From Pseudanabaena cinerea FACHB-1277 (GTDB lineage Bacteria > Cyanobacteriota > Cyanobacteriia > Pseudanabaenales > Pseudanabaenaceae), in NCBI RefSeq assembly GCF_014696345.1, contig NZ_JACJPY010000040.1:1-37468 (forward strand): 37,468 bases of DNA. The letters run 5' to 3'. This document shows positions 8,777 to 17,459 of this stretch, in pieces. Positions within the stretch are counted from its first letter, which is position 1; each line of letters starts with the position of its first letter. Below the pieces are notes generated by a model that saw only the letters and a program-made list of their open reading frames with translations, made no database searches and had not been told where the DNA came from. The translations under genes and the position numbers were made by a program.

Positions 8777-9553
8777 ATGGTAGCCATTACCGACCCGCGA
8801 TCGCAGCCCAAAATAAATATACAGGAACAAGCGATCGCCCCTGCAACCAAGTCAGCAATCCCAGAAATCAACTATCCCTGTTCCGACGGTGAACCCTTGG
8901 CAGAAACTCAACAGCATGTTCTCGCAATCCTAATGACCCTTGCTCTCTTGCGGTTATATTTGCAGAATCAACCAGCAGTCGTCTTTGCCGATCAATTTCT
9001 TTATTACATCGAAGGTAACTCAAAAGCCAGAGTCGCCCCCGATGTAATGGTTGTGTTTGATATCGAAAAACGGCTTTATGGCAATTACAAAATCTGGGAA
9101 GGACAGCAAACCCCAGCAATTATTATTGAAGTAACATCGGCAGGCACAAAAGATACCGATTGGAACTTTAAGAAGACCTTATACGAGCAGCTAGGAGTAA
9201 CAGAGTATTGGCTGTTTGATCCCTATGGAGAATGGATCGCAGGACAGTTGCAAGGTTATCGGCTGAATGAGGATGGAGTGTATAAGCCCATCAAAGACAA
9301 TTGCAGTGAAGTATTGCAACTGCGACTACAAGCTGAGGAATATCTCATCGGCTTCTATCGTCTAGACAATGGTGACAAATTACTCACGCCAGAGGAGCTA
9401 TACAATGCAGCTCTAGATGCTAGTCAACGGGCAGATCAAGAGGCGCAACGGGCAGATCAAGCAGCACAACGGGCAGCCCTAGAAAAGGCAAGGGCGGATC
9501 GCCTCATGGAAAAACTGCGCCAGTTGGGTATTGATCTTGATGATGAAAGTTAA
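8777..9553 (+). CDS. Uma2 family endonuclease-fold protein
   Basis: A 258-residue member of the Uma2 (DUF820) family, which has many paralogues in cyanobacteria. The PD-(D/E)xK-type core is visible: VAPDVMVVF supplies the Asp, PAIIIEVTSAGT the Glu, and the WNFKKTLYEQLGVTEYWLFDP stretch follows as in the family. The C-terminus is an Ala/Gln/Arg-rich helical tail (about 213-250) with direct repeats of QRADQ-type units, a common variable coiled extension. Biological role is unproven in the family; a nuclease fold is predicted. The start ATG at 8777 lies soon after the Uma2-like fragment. Confidence 0.85.
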   Translation: MVAITDPRSQPKINIQEQAIAPATKSAIPEINYPCSDGEPLAETQQHVLAILMTLALLRLYLQNQPAVVFADQFLYYIEGNSKARVAPDVMVVFDIEKRLYGNYKIWEGQQTPAIIIEVTSAGTKDTDWNFKKTLYEQLGVTEYWLFDPYGEWIAGQLQGYRLNEDGVYKPIKDNCSEVLQLRLQAEEYLIGFYRLDNGDKLLTPEELYNAALDASQRADQEAQRADQAAQRAALEKARADRLMEKLRQLGIDLDDES

Positions 9554-9604
9554 TGGTTATCCATCGCTTTTAAAAATGTTTTCGTACTACTCAAAGTCTC
9601 ATAG

Positions 9605-10471
9605 CTAAACTATTTTTGACAATAATGCCTGTCTCATGATCTCAATGGGAACGGGACGGTCTAGCCAAAATTCTAAGGCGATCGCCCCTTGATGAATTAG
9701 CATTTCTAAGCCATCGATCGCCGTTAACCCCCTTGCCGCCGCCAGTTGCAAAAAGCGCGTGGGGCGCGGTGTGTAGATCAAGTCATAGGCGATCGCCTGA
9801 CTAGGGAGTAGCGACATTTCCGACTCATTAATGGGCGTATGAGGATCGCTACCCATGCCGATGGGCGTGGCATTGATCACCAGCCCTGCAATCTCTAACA
9901 AATGTGGCAGAGAAGTCCAAGGATGTACCCGCAGATTGTAGTCCCGCAATTGACTTGTCATATTACCATGAAACTTCTTTAGTTTTTTAGGGTCGCGCCC
10001 CACCACATGGATCATGGGACAGCCCAATTCTAAACAAGCCGCTAAGACTGCCTTGGCAGCACCACCACAACCAAGGATCAGCGCGGGGGTTTCTGCCCAA
10101 TTAATCTCAATTTTTTGAAGCGGCTCTAAAAATCCTGCCACATCGGTATTCGTACCCACAAGGCGATCGTCAATGCGCTTGACAGTGTTTACTGCGCCCA
10201 CAGACTTAGCAATGGGAAGGATTTCATCAAGTAGCGGTATCACTTCAATTTTGTGGGGAATGGTGAGGTTGAAACCATGCAAAGACTTAACCGCTCTTAA
10301 CCCCGCGATCGCAGCCCCCAAGTCCTCCACAGGAATGGGCAGAGGCACATACACATAGTCCAACTGCATCGCAGCGATCGCGGCATTGTGCATCACTGGT
10401 GATAGGCTATGGCTGACAGGAAAGCCCATTACCCCTAAAATTTTGGTTGTTCCCGAGACAGTCCCTAGCAT
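9605..10471 (-). CDS. aroE: shikimate 5-dehydrogenase
   Basis: A 288-residue NADP-dependent enzyme that reduces 3-dehydroshikimate to shikimate in aromatic amino-acid synthesis. The substrate-binding FPVSHSLSPVMHN (17-29), the catalytic lysine in NLTIPHK (Lys74), the Asp in GTNTD (Asp110) and the nucleotide-binding GCGGAAKAV loop near 134 are all present. The C-terminal DGLEMLIHQGAIALEFW motif is intact. It is transcribed divergently from the DHH gene across a 139-nt gap with three phased ATATTTG repeats, and convergently with Uma2. Confidence 0.95.
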   Translation of the reverse strand: MLGTVSGTTKILGVMGFPVSHSLSPVMHNAAIAAMQLDYVYVPLPIPVEDLGAAIAGLRAVKSLHGFNLTIPHKIEVIPLLDEILPIAKSVGAVNTVKRIDDRLVGTNTDVAGFLEPLQKIEINWAETPALILGCGGAAKAVLAACLELGCPMIHVVGRDPKKLKKFHGNMTSQLRDYNLRVHPWTSLPHLLEIAGLVINATPIGMGSDPHTPINESEMSLLPSQAIAYDLIYTPRPTRFLQLAAARGLTAIDGLEMLIHQGAIALEFWLDRPVPIEIMRQALLSKIV

Positions 10472-10487
10472 ATCTGCTCACCTAAAA

Positions 10488-10516
10488 ATATTTGTTTGAT
10501 ATTTGCTTTATATTTG
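10488..10516. repeat. three phased ATATTTG direct repeats in the aroE/DHH promoter gap
   Basis: ATATTTG occurs at 10488, 10499 and 10510, exactly 11 bp apart and so on one DNA face. It begins 17 bp upstream of the aroE start codon. Could be a regulator site or chance A/T-rich sequence. Confidence 0.4.
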
Positions 10517-10610
10517 CCTTAAGTTTCTTCTAACTTATAGCTAATAGGTTAAAGCAAAGCGCTATATTTGATCTCAGTTAAATATCCTAATATCATAGCT
10601 ACCTAAAACC

Positions 10611-11576
10611 ATGTCAGCCCCCACCAAAAAGTATCGATTAATTACCCGCAGCGACTTTGACGGCGTGGTTAGCGCCGTACTGCTGAGAGAACTAGATATG
10701 GTTGATGAGATCCTCTTTGTGCATCCTAAGGATGTGCAGGATGGCAAGGTGGAGGTATGCGATCGCGATATTTTAGCTAACCTGCCCTACACCGAGGGGG
10801 CATATCTGGTTTTTGATCACCACATGAGCGAAACCATGCGGATCTATGACACCCCCGAAAATCACATCATTGAAGGGCAAGCCCCATCCGCCGCAAGGGT
10901 CGTTTACAACTACTATGGCGGCAAACTCAAGTTTCCGAATATTTCCCAAGCGATGATGCAGGCGGTTGATAAATGCGATTCCGCCCAATTTGATCTAGAT
11001 GACATTCTGCATCCTCAAGGGTGGGTATTATTGAGCTTCTTGATGGATTCGCGCACAGGCTTAGGGCGTTTCCGTGAGTTTACGATCTCTAACTATGCGC
11101 TGATGATGGAATTAGTGGAAGCTTGCCGCTATCAGACCATTGAAGAGATTATGCAACTTCCCAACATTCAGGAAAGAGTAGAACTCTATTTCACACAACA
11201 GGAAATCTTCAAGCGCCAAATTCAGCACTGCGCCGAAGTTCATGATCGCCTTGTGGTCGTCAATTTACAGAATGAGCCAACTATCTACGCTGGCAATCGC
11301 TTTATGGTCTATGCTCTCTATCCTGAATGTAATATTTCGATGCACGTTATGTGGGGAAGACAAAAACAAAACACCGTTTTTGCGATGGGTAAGTCAGTTC
11401 TCAATCGCACTTGCAACATTAATATTGGTGAGCTGATGTTGCGCTATGAAGGCGGTGGACATATCAATGCTGGCACTTGTCAAATTGACAATGAGGAGGC
11501 AGAAACCGTCAAAAATGAATTGATTGAGATTGTTGCTCGAAATAATCAGGAAATACGACCTCTAACTTTGGGGTAA
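10611..11576 (+). CDS. DHH-family phosphoesterase
   Basis: A 321-residue protein of the DHH superfamily, which includes nanoRNases, pAp phosphatases, RecJ and exopolyphosphatases. Metal-binding motifs are visible: SDFDG (Asp15, Asp17), the name-giving DHH at 69-71 (VFDHHMSE), and a C-terminal DHHA1-like glycine motif, EGGGHINAGTCQI, near residue 286. Length is close to the NrnA-type two-domain enzymes. The exact substrate cannot be read from the sequence. It is divergent from aroE and followed 140 nt later by comB on the same strand. Confidence 0.8.
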   Translation: MSAPTKKYRLITRSDFDGVVSAVLLRELDMVDEILFVHPKDVQDGKVEVCDRDILANLPYTEGAYLVFDHHMSETMRIYDTPENHIIEGQAPSAARVVYNYYGGKLKFPNISQAMMQAVDKCDSAQFDLDDILHPQGWVLLSFLMDSRTGLGRFREFTISNYALMMELVEACRYQTIEEIMQLPNIQERVELYFTQQEIFKRQIQHCAEVHDRLVVVNLQNEPTIYAGNRFMVYALYPECNISMHVMWGRQKQNTVFAMGKSVLNRTCNINIGELMLRYEGGGHINAGTCQIDNEEAETVKNELIEIVARNNQEIRPLTLG

Positions 11577-11629
11577 ATCTAGCGCGAAGCGCTGCCTGAA
11601 AACCCAGAAGAACTCTTTGAGCGATTCTC

Positions 11630-11657
11630 CAAGATTTTTCTAGATCTGTAAATCTTG
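11630..11657 (+). terminator. possible terminator hairpin after the DHH gene
   Basis: Inverted repeat CAAGATTT (11630-11637) and AAATCTTG (11650-11657) with a 12-nt loop. A/T-rich and without a T-run, so weak. Confidence 0.3.
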
Positions 11658-11716
11658 CAAAAGCGGTAATCATAGAGTTTAATTTATACAAGCCAGCTCA
11701 ATCATTAGATTCACGA

Positions 11717-12433
11717 ATGAAAATCTTTGTTTACCATACGCCCGAATTAGTCCCAGAAATAGGAAGCCCAGACTGCGCGATCGCCGTTGACATTTTACGG
11801 GCAACGACGACGATCGCCACAGCACTAGCGGCGGGGGCAGAAGGGGTACAGGTGTTTGCGGATCTTGATGAATTAATGAAGGTAAGTGCATCTTACCCCT
11901 CCGATCTAAGGATTCGGGTTGGAGAACGTGGCGGTAAAACCGTTGAGGGTTGTGATTTAGGTAATTCCCCCTTTGACTTCACGCCCGAAGTGGTCAAGGG
12001 CAAGCGGATTTTTATGAGTACCACCAACGGCACAAGGTCATTGCAAAAAATTCAGAATGCCAAAACTGTACTAGCGGCGGCGATGATCAACCTCGGTGCA
12101 GTCTTGAAATATCTGCGTGCCACCCAGCCTGAAACCCTATGGATCGTTGGCTCAGGTTGGGAGGGCAGTTATTCCCTCGAAGATACTGCCTGTGCAGGGG
12201 CGATCGCCGCAAATTTGCAGGATGAAGCAGATTTTGGCAACGATGAGGCTGTAGCCGCCGCCACTCTCTATAAAGCATGGCAAGGGGAACTAGAGGAATT
12301 ATTCTATCAAGCCAGTCATGGCAAGCGGTTGTTAAACCTCAATGGAGCCGAAGATATTGCCTACTGCGCCAAAATTGATGTAGTTGATGTACTGCCCAAA
12401 CAGTCAAGCGCAGGCTTTCTAGTCGCAGCTTAA
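11717..12433 (+). CDS. comB: 2-phosphosulfolactate phosphatase family protein
   Basis: A 238-residue ComB-family protein. The N-terminal [20 protein letters not shown], the [18 protein letters not shown] stretch and STTNGTRSL are family hallmarks, as is [19 protein letters not shown] in the second half. The founding enzyme is an Mg-dependent phosphatase that hydrolyses 2-phosphosulfolactate in coenzyme M synthesis in methanogens. Cyanobacteria do not make coenzyme M, so the physiological substrate here is uncertain. A strong bidirectional hairpin follows. Confidence 0.88.
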   Translation: MKIFVYHTPELVPEIGSPDCAIAVDILRATTTIATALAAGAEGVQVFADLDELMKVSASYPSDLRIRVGERGGKTVEGCDLGNSPFDFTPEVVKGKRIFMSTTNGTRSLQKIQNAKTVLAAAMINLGAVLKYLRATQPETLWIVGSGWEGSYSLEDTACAGAIAANLQDEADFGNDEAVAAATLYKAWQGELEELFYQASHGKRLLNLNGAEDIAYCAKIDVVDVLPKQSSAGFLVAA

Positions 12434-12461
12434 TATCATCTAGCGCGAAGCGCTGATTTAC

Positions 12462-12510
12462 AACCCTGCGGTAATAGCCCTGCAAAGCATGGCTGTTACC
12501 GCAGGGTTTT
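12462..12510. terminator. long bidirectional terminator hairpin between comB and the C39-like gene
   Basis: Arms AACCCTGCGGTAA and TTACCGCAGGGTT (12462-12474 and 12496-12508) are perfect, and AGCC/GGCT extends the stem past a mismatch. The plus strand continues with TTTT. It separates two convergent genes. Confidence 0.8.
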
Positions 12511-12547
12511 GACTTGAGTGCAAAGCGATGTAAGCGCATTTTTAGGG

Positions 12548-14428
12548 CTATGCCTTAGCGATAAAATGCGCCCACACATCGCCATCCACACCGCACATAT
12601 CCCGCATATAGATGTAGGGATAGCGTAAGCCCTTGCCCTCAGTTTGCCGATAGCCTGTTAGGGCATTGCCATAGGGATCATGGACGATGTAGCCATGCTC
12701 ATCAAAGCCAATCACGGTGATGATATGTCCGCCATGGGTAAAGTAACCACCGATGACCACAGGGCGATTTTCTAGCAACTCCTGCTTGATCTGCGCCCAT
12801 GTGCGGGCGGTGCTAAATCCGCCCCTGTAACCATAGGCACGATAGAGTTCTTGCAATACCGCATTATCGGTTCTCGCTTGTCTCCCATAACGGTCAATGA
12901 TCCATTGATATAGCTCATCTTCTAGCTGTTGGCGAGGATTGCGCGATCGCCTGCCATAAAAAGCCAATACCATCGCGATCGCCGTAACATTGCAAGTCGT
13001 AAAAGGATCGCGAGGGTTATCGCGCTGCGAAAAATAGGGAACACCCAAAACCTTCCGTTTCGGCGTAATTTCGATCGCCTTACCATTTTGGTGAATTGTT
13101 GTATGCCCCATAAACACATAACCCATATTGCCCAAGGGCGGCAGATCCTCCGTCAGCGTCACCTGAAAGTGAATATCACTAACGCTATAGCCCTCTAAGC
13201 CATAGATGCTGCCTGCGGTGAGTCTGGCTAGTTCAGTTGGAGCCAGTTGTCGCGAGTCAATGGGGCGCTTTTTGAGAACCGTATTTTGCTTGATCGTCAA
13301 GGTTTTCATGTCAGGGTCATAGGCGATCGCCTTACCCTGTTTGTTGATGGTGACGTGCTGCCAATAGAAAAAGCCCACCAGACCCACAGGGGCGATCGCC
13401 TCCTGAAACTTCACCCGAAAATGTCCATTTACCGATGCATAGCCTTGAATTGGATAGGTTGTACCTGCCTTAACCAGTAACTTCTGGGCATCATTGAGAC
13501 TGCTGGCATTGAGAGACGACACTTTCATGAAAGTATCAGTAATTACGGTCAATCTCGCCCCCGTGATCGGAATGTCATCCACAGGCGTTGGGGGCGCAAA
13601 ATCAAGGGATTCTTCGAGCTTGATCAAATCGACATGGGGCAGGAAAAAATATCCCTCTGCACCAACAGGGGAGATCGGTTGCCCTAACTTCACAAAAATA
13701 TGATTATTGGGGCGATTTTCATCGAGCTTACCCTTGAGCAGTAGTCTAGTACCCGCTTTCACTGTCACTTTTTGATCGAAGGGTAAGGACACCGATGAAG
13801 CGGTGGAGACTTTAAATACCGTATCCTGTTTGACGACTAGGGTAACTGGAGCCTGCAACTCCACATGGGGGGCATAGAAATAGCCAAACTCACCAACAGG
13901 GGCGATCGGTTGCTTGAGCAACACCTTGATATGCCCATCTACAGAGCCATAGCGCCATACCTCAAAGGTCTGCCCTGCCCTTACCTCCACCCTTGCGGTC
14001 GGCGGCAAGGTGGCAGAGTCGGCGGTGGATCGCTTGAATATAGTATTTTGCTTGACTGTGAGGGCGATCGCTTGCCCTCGTACCAATACATTGATGATCA
14101 ATTCTTGCAAAATTTGCTGATCTCGCCCCAAGGCGCGTACCCGCAAATAGATCGCCGCAGGACTTGGTAAGCCTGAGGGGATCTTTGCCTGCCAAGTACC
14201 TGCGGTGGCATTAGTTTGCACCTTGATTGCCGCATTATTGGGCAAAGTTACCAAAATCTGAGCCACTTGTTGAAAATCAGCAGCTCCCGCGATCGCGATC
14301 GCTTGATTGACTAGAACCTCCGTAGTTGCTTGGGTAACAGCGATCGCTACTGGCAATCGATTTGGCTCGCCCAGCCCTTGAGCGACCTTAACAGGATCAT
14401 TTACGAGATCCTTTGCAGAATCAGTCAT
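12548..14428 (-). CDS. C39-like (papain-fold) peptidase with four SH3-like internal repeats
   Basis: A 626-residue protein. Residues 1-118 form a separate domain. Four related repeats of about 65-75 residues follow (about 121-192, 194-270, 291-363 and 375-452). Each has a (V/I)KQ(D/N)T-like start, an AG(T/Q/S) turn and a (P/L)(V/L)G..G(Y/F).(F/Y)..H end, which suggests small beta-barrels. The C-terminal domain (about 458-626) is Peptidase_C39_2-like: catalytic Cys479 in TTCNVTAIAMVLAFYG, His568 in GGHIITVIGF and Asp584 in VHDPYGN. The ATG at 14428 follows AAGGTG. There is no obvious signal peptide, odd for a repeat protein that looks suited to the envelope or binding of surfaces. Substrate unknown. 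Confidence 0.8.
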   Translation of the reverse strand: MTDSAKDLVNDPVKVAQGLGEPNRLPVAIAVTQATTEVLVNQAIAIAGAADFQQVAQILVTLPNNAAIKVQTNATAGTWQAKIPSGLPSPAAIYLRVRALGRDQQILQELIINVLVRGQAIALTVKQNTIFKRSTADSATLPPTARVEVRAGQTFEVWRYGSVDGHIKVLLKQPIAPVGEFGYFYAPHVELQAPVTLVVKQDTVFKVSTASSVSLPFDQKVTVKAGTRLLLKGKLDENRPNNHIFVKLGQPISPVGAEGYFFLPHVDLIKLEESLDFAPPTPVDDIPITGARLTVITDTFMKVSSLNASSLNDAQKLLVKAGTTYPIQGYASVNGHFRVKFQEAIAPVGLVGFFYWQHVTINKQGKAIAYDPDMKTLTIKQNTVLKKRPIDSRQLAPTELARLTAGSIYGLEGYSVSDIHFQVTLTEDLPPLGNMGYVFMGHTTIHQNGKAIEITPKRKVLGVPYFSQRDNPRDPFTTCNVTAIAMVLAFYGRRSRNPRQQLEDELYQWIIDRYGRQARTDNAVLQELYRAYGYRGGFSTARTWAQIKQELLENRPVVIGGYFTHGGHIITVIGFDEHGYIVHDPYGNALTGYRQTEGKGLRYPYIYMRDMCGVDGDVWAHFIAKA

Positions 14429-14749
14429 AGCTATTCACCTTGCTCTTTATTACGGTTTAATCTATTTGTGGCTCATGTTTGCATGAGAAAATAGCACAAA
14501 CATCTCTAGAATTGATTTAGATATATCGGTTTTGATGTCAACTATGACAACATCAGCGCCCAAAATCTCTACCGAGGTTATTTTCCCATGGCAAATGCTT
14601 AGCTAGAGCCGAACTTGTTAGGACAGACTTGTTTTAATAAGGCGCAGAAACCGCAATCATGGTAATAGACTTAGATCAGCCTAGCAATTACCTTAAGAAA
14701 ATCAATTTAGATTTAGTTAACTATCACCACCGTAATTATCAACCCAATT
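14429..14749. other. divergent gap upstream of psbV
   Basis: About 321 bases that must hold the promoters of the peptidase gene (minus) and psbV (plus). A short out-of-frame ORF (14659-14781) starts here and overlaps the psbV start. No repeat copy or strong hairpin seen. Confidence 0.5.
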
Positions 14750-15259
14750 ATGAACACAGTTATGAACAAAAATATTTTTAAATACCTCGCCCTAGCGATC
14801 GCGGCTGTGGCTTTAGTTTTTCAACTATTTACACCCAGCGTAAATGCAGCCGATATTCCGATCGCCCTGCGTACAGTTCCCCTCAATGACACTACCAACA
14901 TTGTTTTAACCCAAAAAGATATTTCTAAGGGTAAAAAGCTGTTTACGAATGCCTGTGCCACTTGTCACCTTGGCGGTGCAACCTTCACCAATCCGAATGT
15001 GAATCTTTCGCCCGAATCCCTAGCAGGGGCTTATCCTACCCGCAACAACATTCTTGGGCTAGTCGACTATATGAAAAATCCCACCACCTATGATGGTGTT
15101 ACCGAGATTAATGATGTTCACCCTAGTCTCAAGAGTACCGATATTTTCCCCATCATGCGTGGTTTGACTGACAATGACCTCAAACTCATCGCTGGTTACA
15201 TCCTGTACGAACCCAAAGTCAAAGGGATCGGCTGGGGCGGTGGTAAGGTATATTATTAA
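14750..15259 (+). CDS. psbV: photosystem II extrinsic cytochrome c-550 (PsbV)
   Basis: A 169-residue precursor (165 from the second ATG at 14762). A signal peptide of about 30-34 residues ends at VNAA and directs the protein to the thylakoid lumen. The mature part begins with the family's IALRTVPLND. It has the heme-binding CATCH motif, and the second axial His lies in DVHPSLKSTDIFP. VDYMKNPTTYDG and the C-terminal WGGGKVYY are diagnostic. PsbV stabilises the oxygen-evolving manganese cluster at the lumenal face of photosystem II. Neither ATG has a clear Shine-Dalgarno sequence. petE follows 87 nt downstream, so two lumenal electron-transfer proteins are adjacent. Confidence 0.96.
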   Translation: MNTVMNKNIFKYLALAIAAVALVFQLFTPSVNAADIPIALRTVPLNDTTNIVLTQKDISKGKKLFTNACATCHLGGATFTNPNVNLSPESLAGAYPTRNNILGLVDYMKNPTTYDGVTEINDVHPSLKSTDIFPIMRGLTDNDLKLIAGYILYEPKVKGIGWGGGKVYY

Positions 15260-15345
15260 AAAGCAATTTGCTTGATGTCTAATTCGAGTCGAGTCGAGTT
15301 AGAACTGCCCCTATAGTCTAGTTAAATTTTAGTCAGCATTTAATC

Positions 15346-15723
15346 ATGAATATTTCTTCTCTTGCTAAACAGCTTGGTTTAGCGATCGCCAGCCTTGCGT
15401 TTATTGTTGGTAGTTTTTTCATGTCCGTCGCACCTGCGGCGGCTGATGTAGTCACAGTCAAGATGGGTTCTGACAAAGGACAACTAGTATTTGAGCCGAA
15501 GGAAGTCAAGATTATGGTCGGTGACACTGTGAAGTGGGTAAATAATAAAGCATTCCCCCATAACATTGTGTTTGATGGTCATGCAGAGCTTTCCCATAAG
15601 AAGTTAGCTCAAAAACCCAAGGCTGCGCTTGAGTCCACTTTTAACGAAGCTGGTGAATTTACCTACTACTGCTCTCCTCACCGTGGTGCTGGCATGGTCG
15701 GTAAGGTCATTGTTGAAGGTTAA
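15346..15723 (+). CDS. petE: plastocyanin
   Basis: A 125-residue precursor of the blue copper protein that carries electrons from cytochrome b6f to photosystem I (or cytochrome oxidase) in the thylakoid lumen. The signal peptide ends near VAPAAAD. The four copper ligands are recognisable: His in FPHNIVFD, then Cys, His and Met in YYCSPHRGAGMVG. The family core VKMGSDKGQLVFEPKEV is present. Copper-dependent control is common for petE, but I cannot identify an operator in the 87-nt gap after psbV. A perfect 14-bp hairpin follows. Confidence 0.96.
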   Translation: MNISSLAKQLGLAIASLAFIVGSFFMSVAPAAADVVTVKMGSDKGQLVFEPKEVKIMVGDTVKWVNNKAFPHNIVFDGHAELSHKKLAQKPKAALESTFNEAGEFTYYCSPHRGAGMVGKVIVEG

Positions 15724-16063
15724 GCTTTTAACTTACAGCCTGTTGAGGTTTTAATTAACACAGGAAAAATTAGGACTTACGCAATTTTTCTGGCAACAAA
15801 GCGGTGCAAACACAGTCTGCACCGCTTTGTTATGACAATTTTTTCTGGGTTTTAAGTTAACGCAAAGCGCTGTATTGCATACGCAAATCCAAATCAAGGG
15901 ATATTGAGCTTCGGAGCGATGGGGCGAAGCTATCTATTCATAAGCATTGGATGATGCTATGGGATGATGCTAATGTCGCGGGACTAGCCTAATTTAATAA
16001 GTTAAAGAAGTATTCTATTTTGTCATTTTATTTCATCAGCTCGATTGACTAGGCTCAAACGTA
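15724..16063. other. gap between petE and the adaptor gene
   Basis: About 340 bases. Contents: a TAGGACTTACGC motif (15771-15782), the petE terminator hairpin, an AACGCAAAGCGCT palindrome (15859-15871), an AGCTTCG/CGAAGCT hairpin (15907-15931), and a near-tandem GGATGATGCTA pair around 15950-15972. No ORF supported. Confidence 0.55.
15795..15831 (+). terminator. terminator hairpin after petE
   Basis: Perfect 14-bp inverted repeat: AACAAAGCGGTGCA (15795-15808) and TGCACCGCTTTGTT (15818-15831), 9-nt loop. A T-run follows a few bases later (caattttttc). Confidence 0.75.
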
Positions 16064-17413
16064 ATGCAGACTGCCATATCTCCTCAAAAAAACCAGAAAG
16101 AAGCGCCTCAGTCCCAAAAGCCTCGCAATCGTCTATGGTTAACTATAGTCTTGGTGATCGCGCTGTTGGGTGGCAGCTTGATCGCATTTAGAATTATTAG
16201 CGCCTCTCAGCAAAATCTAGACACCGCAGGTAGTAAAACTGAGCTAGTGGAGTCGCGATCGCTGCCTGTCAAAATTCGCTCAAGCGGCTCCGTTGTCCCC
16301 ATTGAAACGGTAAACCTCAGCCCCAAACAGGCTGGTAAACTGATGGAGCTATTGGTGGAGCAGGGGGCAAGGGTTACGAAGGGGCAAGTGATTGCAAGAA
16401 TGGACAATGCCAATCTGATCCCACAGTTATATCAAGCACAGGCAAATGCTGCTGCGAGTGAAGCGAACTTGGCAAGGCTCCGCAACGGCAATCGCCCTGA
16501 AGATATTGCGGCGGCATCGGCAAGGGTGGAGGCAGCACGGGGGCGGCTAGAGGCGGCAAAGTCGCGCTTGGCACTGACCCAAATCCGCACATCACGGTTT
16601 CAAAATTTGCAAACTGAGGGTGCAGTCTCCCGTGATCGCTTTGATGAGGTGATTACAGACAATCGCAGCACTGAGGCAGATGTACAGGCAGCCGAGGCAA
16701 ATCTCGCCGAGGCAAATCGTCAATTGGAATTACTCCGCAATGGCAGCCGTCCTGAAGATCTTGCCCAAGCGGAGGCGCAACTGGCACAGGCGATCGCTGC
16801 CATCAGAGGCATCGAGGTACAGCTTGAAGACACCATTATTCGCGCCCCCTTTGCGGGCATTATCACCCAAAAGTATGCCAATGCTGGCGCATTTGTTACC
16901 CCCACCACCACTGCCTCTCTGACCAACTCCTCCACATCTACATCTATCGTGGCGATCGCCAATGGTTTAGAAATCATTGCCAAAGTGCCAGAGGTGGATA
17001 TTGCTCAAATTAAAATTGGGCAAGAGGTGGAAATTATCGCCGATGCTTTTCCATCTGAAACCTTCAAGGGCAAAGTGCGGCTGATTGCACCAGAAGCAAT
17101 CATTGAGCAGAATGTCACTTCATTTCAAGTGCGGGTAATGCTGGAGACGGGCAAGGATAAGTTGCAATCGGGCATGAATACTGATTTACGGTTTATTGGA
17201 CAGATGATTAATAATGCCCTAGTCGTGCCAACGGTGGCGATCGTCACCCAAGAGGGAAAAACGGGCGTACTAGTTGCTGATGCCAATGGCAAATCGCAAT
17301 TTCGCCCCGTTACCATTGGCACAACTGTCGATGATCAAACCCAAATTTTGAGTGGTGTGCAGGTGGGCGATCGCGTCTTTGTGAAGCAGCCTGACAAAAA
17401 AATCAACCCTTAA
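16064..17413 (+). CDS. HlyD/DevB-type periplasmic adaptor subunit of an efflux system
   Basis: A 449-residue membrane-fusion protein. One N-terminal membrane helix (about 25-46, LWLTIVLVIALLGGSLIAF) anchors it in the inner membrane. A lipoyl/barrel half-motif (VNLSPKQAGKLMELLVEQGARVTKGQVIARMD) follows. A long alpha-hairpin then contains two RNG(N/S)RPED(I/L) turns, a feature of the DevB subgroup. The barrel closes with DTIIRAPFAGIITQKYANAGAFV. DevB works with ABC subunits DevC and DevA and TolC; in heterocyst formers it exports glycolipid. No devC/devA-like gene is adjacent here, so the exporter partner must be elsewhere. Confidence 0.88.
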   Translation: MQTAISPQKNQKEAPQSQKPRNRLWLTIVLVIALLGGSLIAFRIISASQQNLDTAGSKTELVESRSLPVKIRSSGSVVPIETVNLSPKQAGKLMELLVEQGARVTKGQVIARMDNANLIPQLYQAQANAAASEANLARLRNGNRPEDIAAASARVEAARGRLEAAKSRLALTQIRTSRFQNLQTEGAVSRDRFDEVITDNRSTEADVQAAEANLAEANRQLELLRNGSRPEDLAQAEAQLAQAIAAIRGIEVQLEDTIIRAPFAGIITQKYANAGAFVTPTTTASLTNSSTSTSIVAIANGLEIIAKVPEVDIAQIKIGQEVEIIADAFPSETFKGKVRLIAPEAIIEQNVTSFQVRVMLETGKDKLQSGMNTDLRFIGQMINNALVVPTVAIVTQEGKTGVLVADANGKSQFRPVTIGTTVDDQTQILSGVQVGDRVFVKQPDKKINP

Positions 17414-17418
17414 TCACC

Positions 17419-17445
17419 AAAAAGCCGCGCTTAGCGCGGCTTTTT
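17419..17445. terminator. bidirectional terminator between the adaptor gene and ndhN
   Basis: Perfect stem AAAAAGCCGCGC / GCGCGGCTTTTT (17419-17430 and 17434-17445) with a 3-nt loop. A-run on one side and T-run on the other suit both convergent genes. Confidence 0.9.
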
Positions 17446-17459
17446 CAATCATTCGATCA

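Noticed and set aside
13865-14170. 101-codon plus-strand ORF inside the C39-like peptidase gene
   Set aside because: Antisense shadow of a gene with clear domains; the repeats in the real frame explain its openness.
15285-15300. CGAGT triplet repeat between psbV and petE
   Set aside because: Only three copies of a 5-mer; likely chance or slippage without function.
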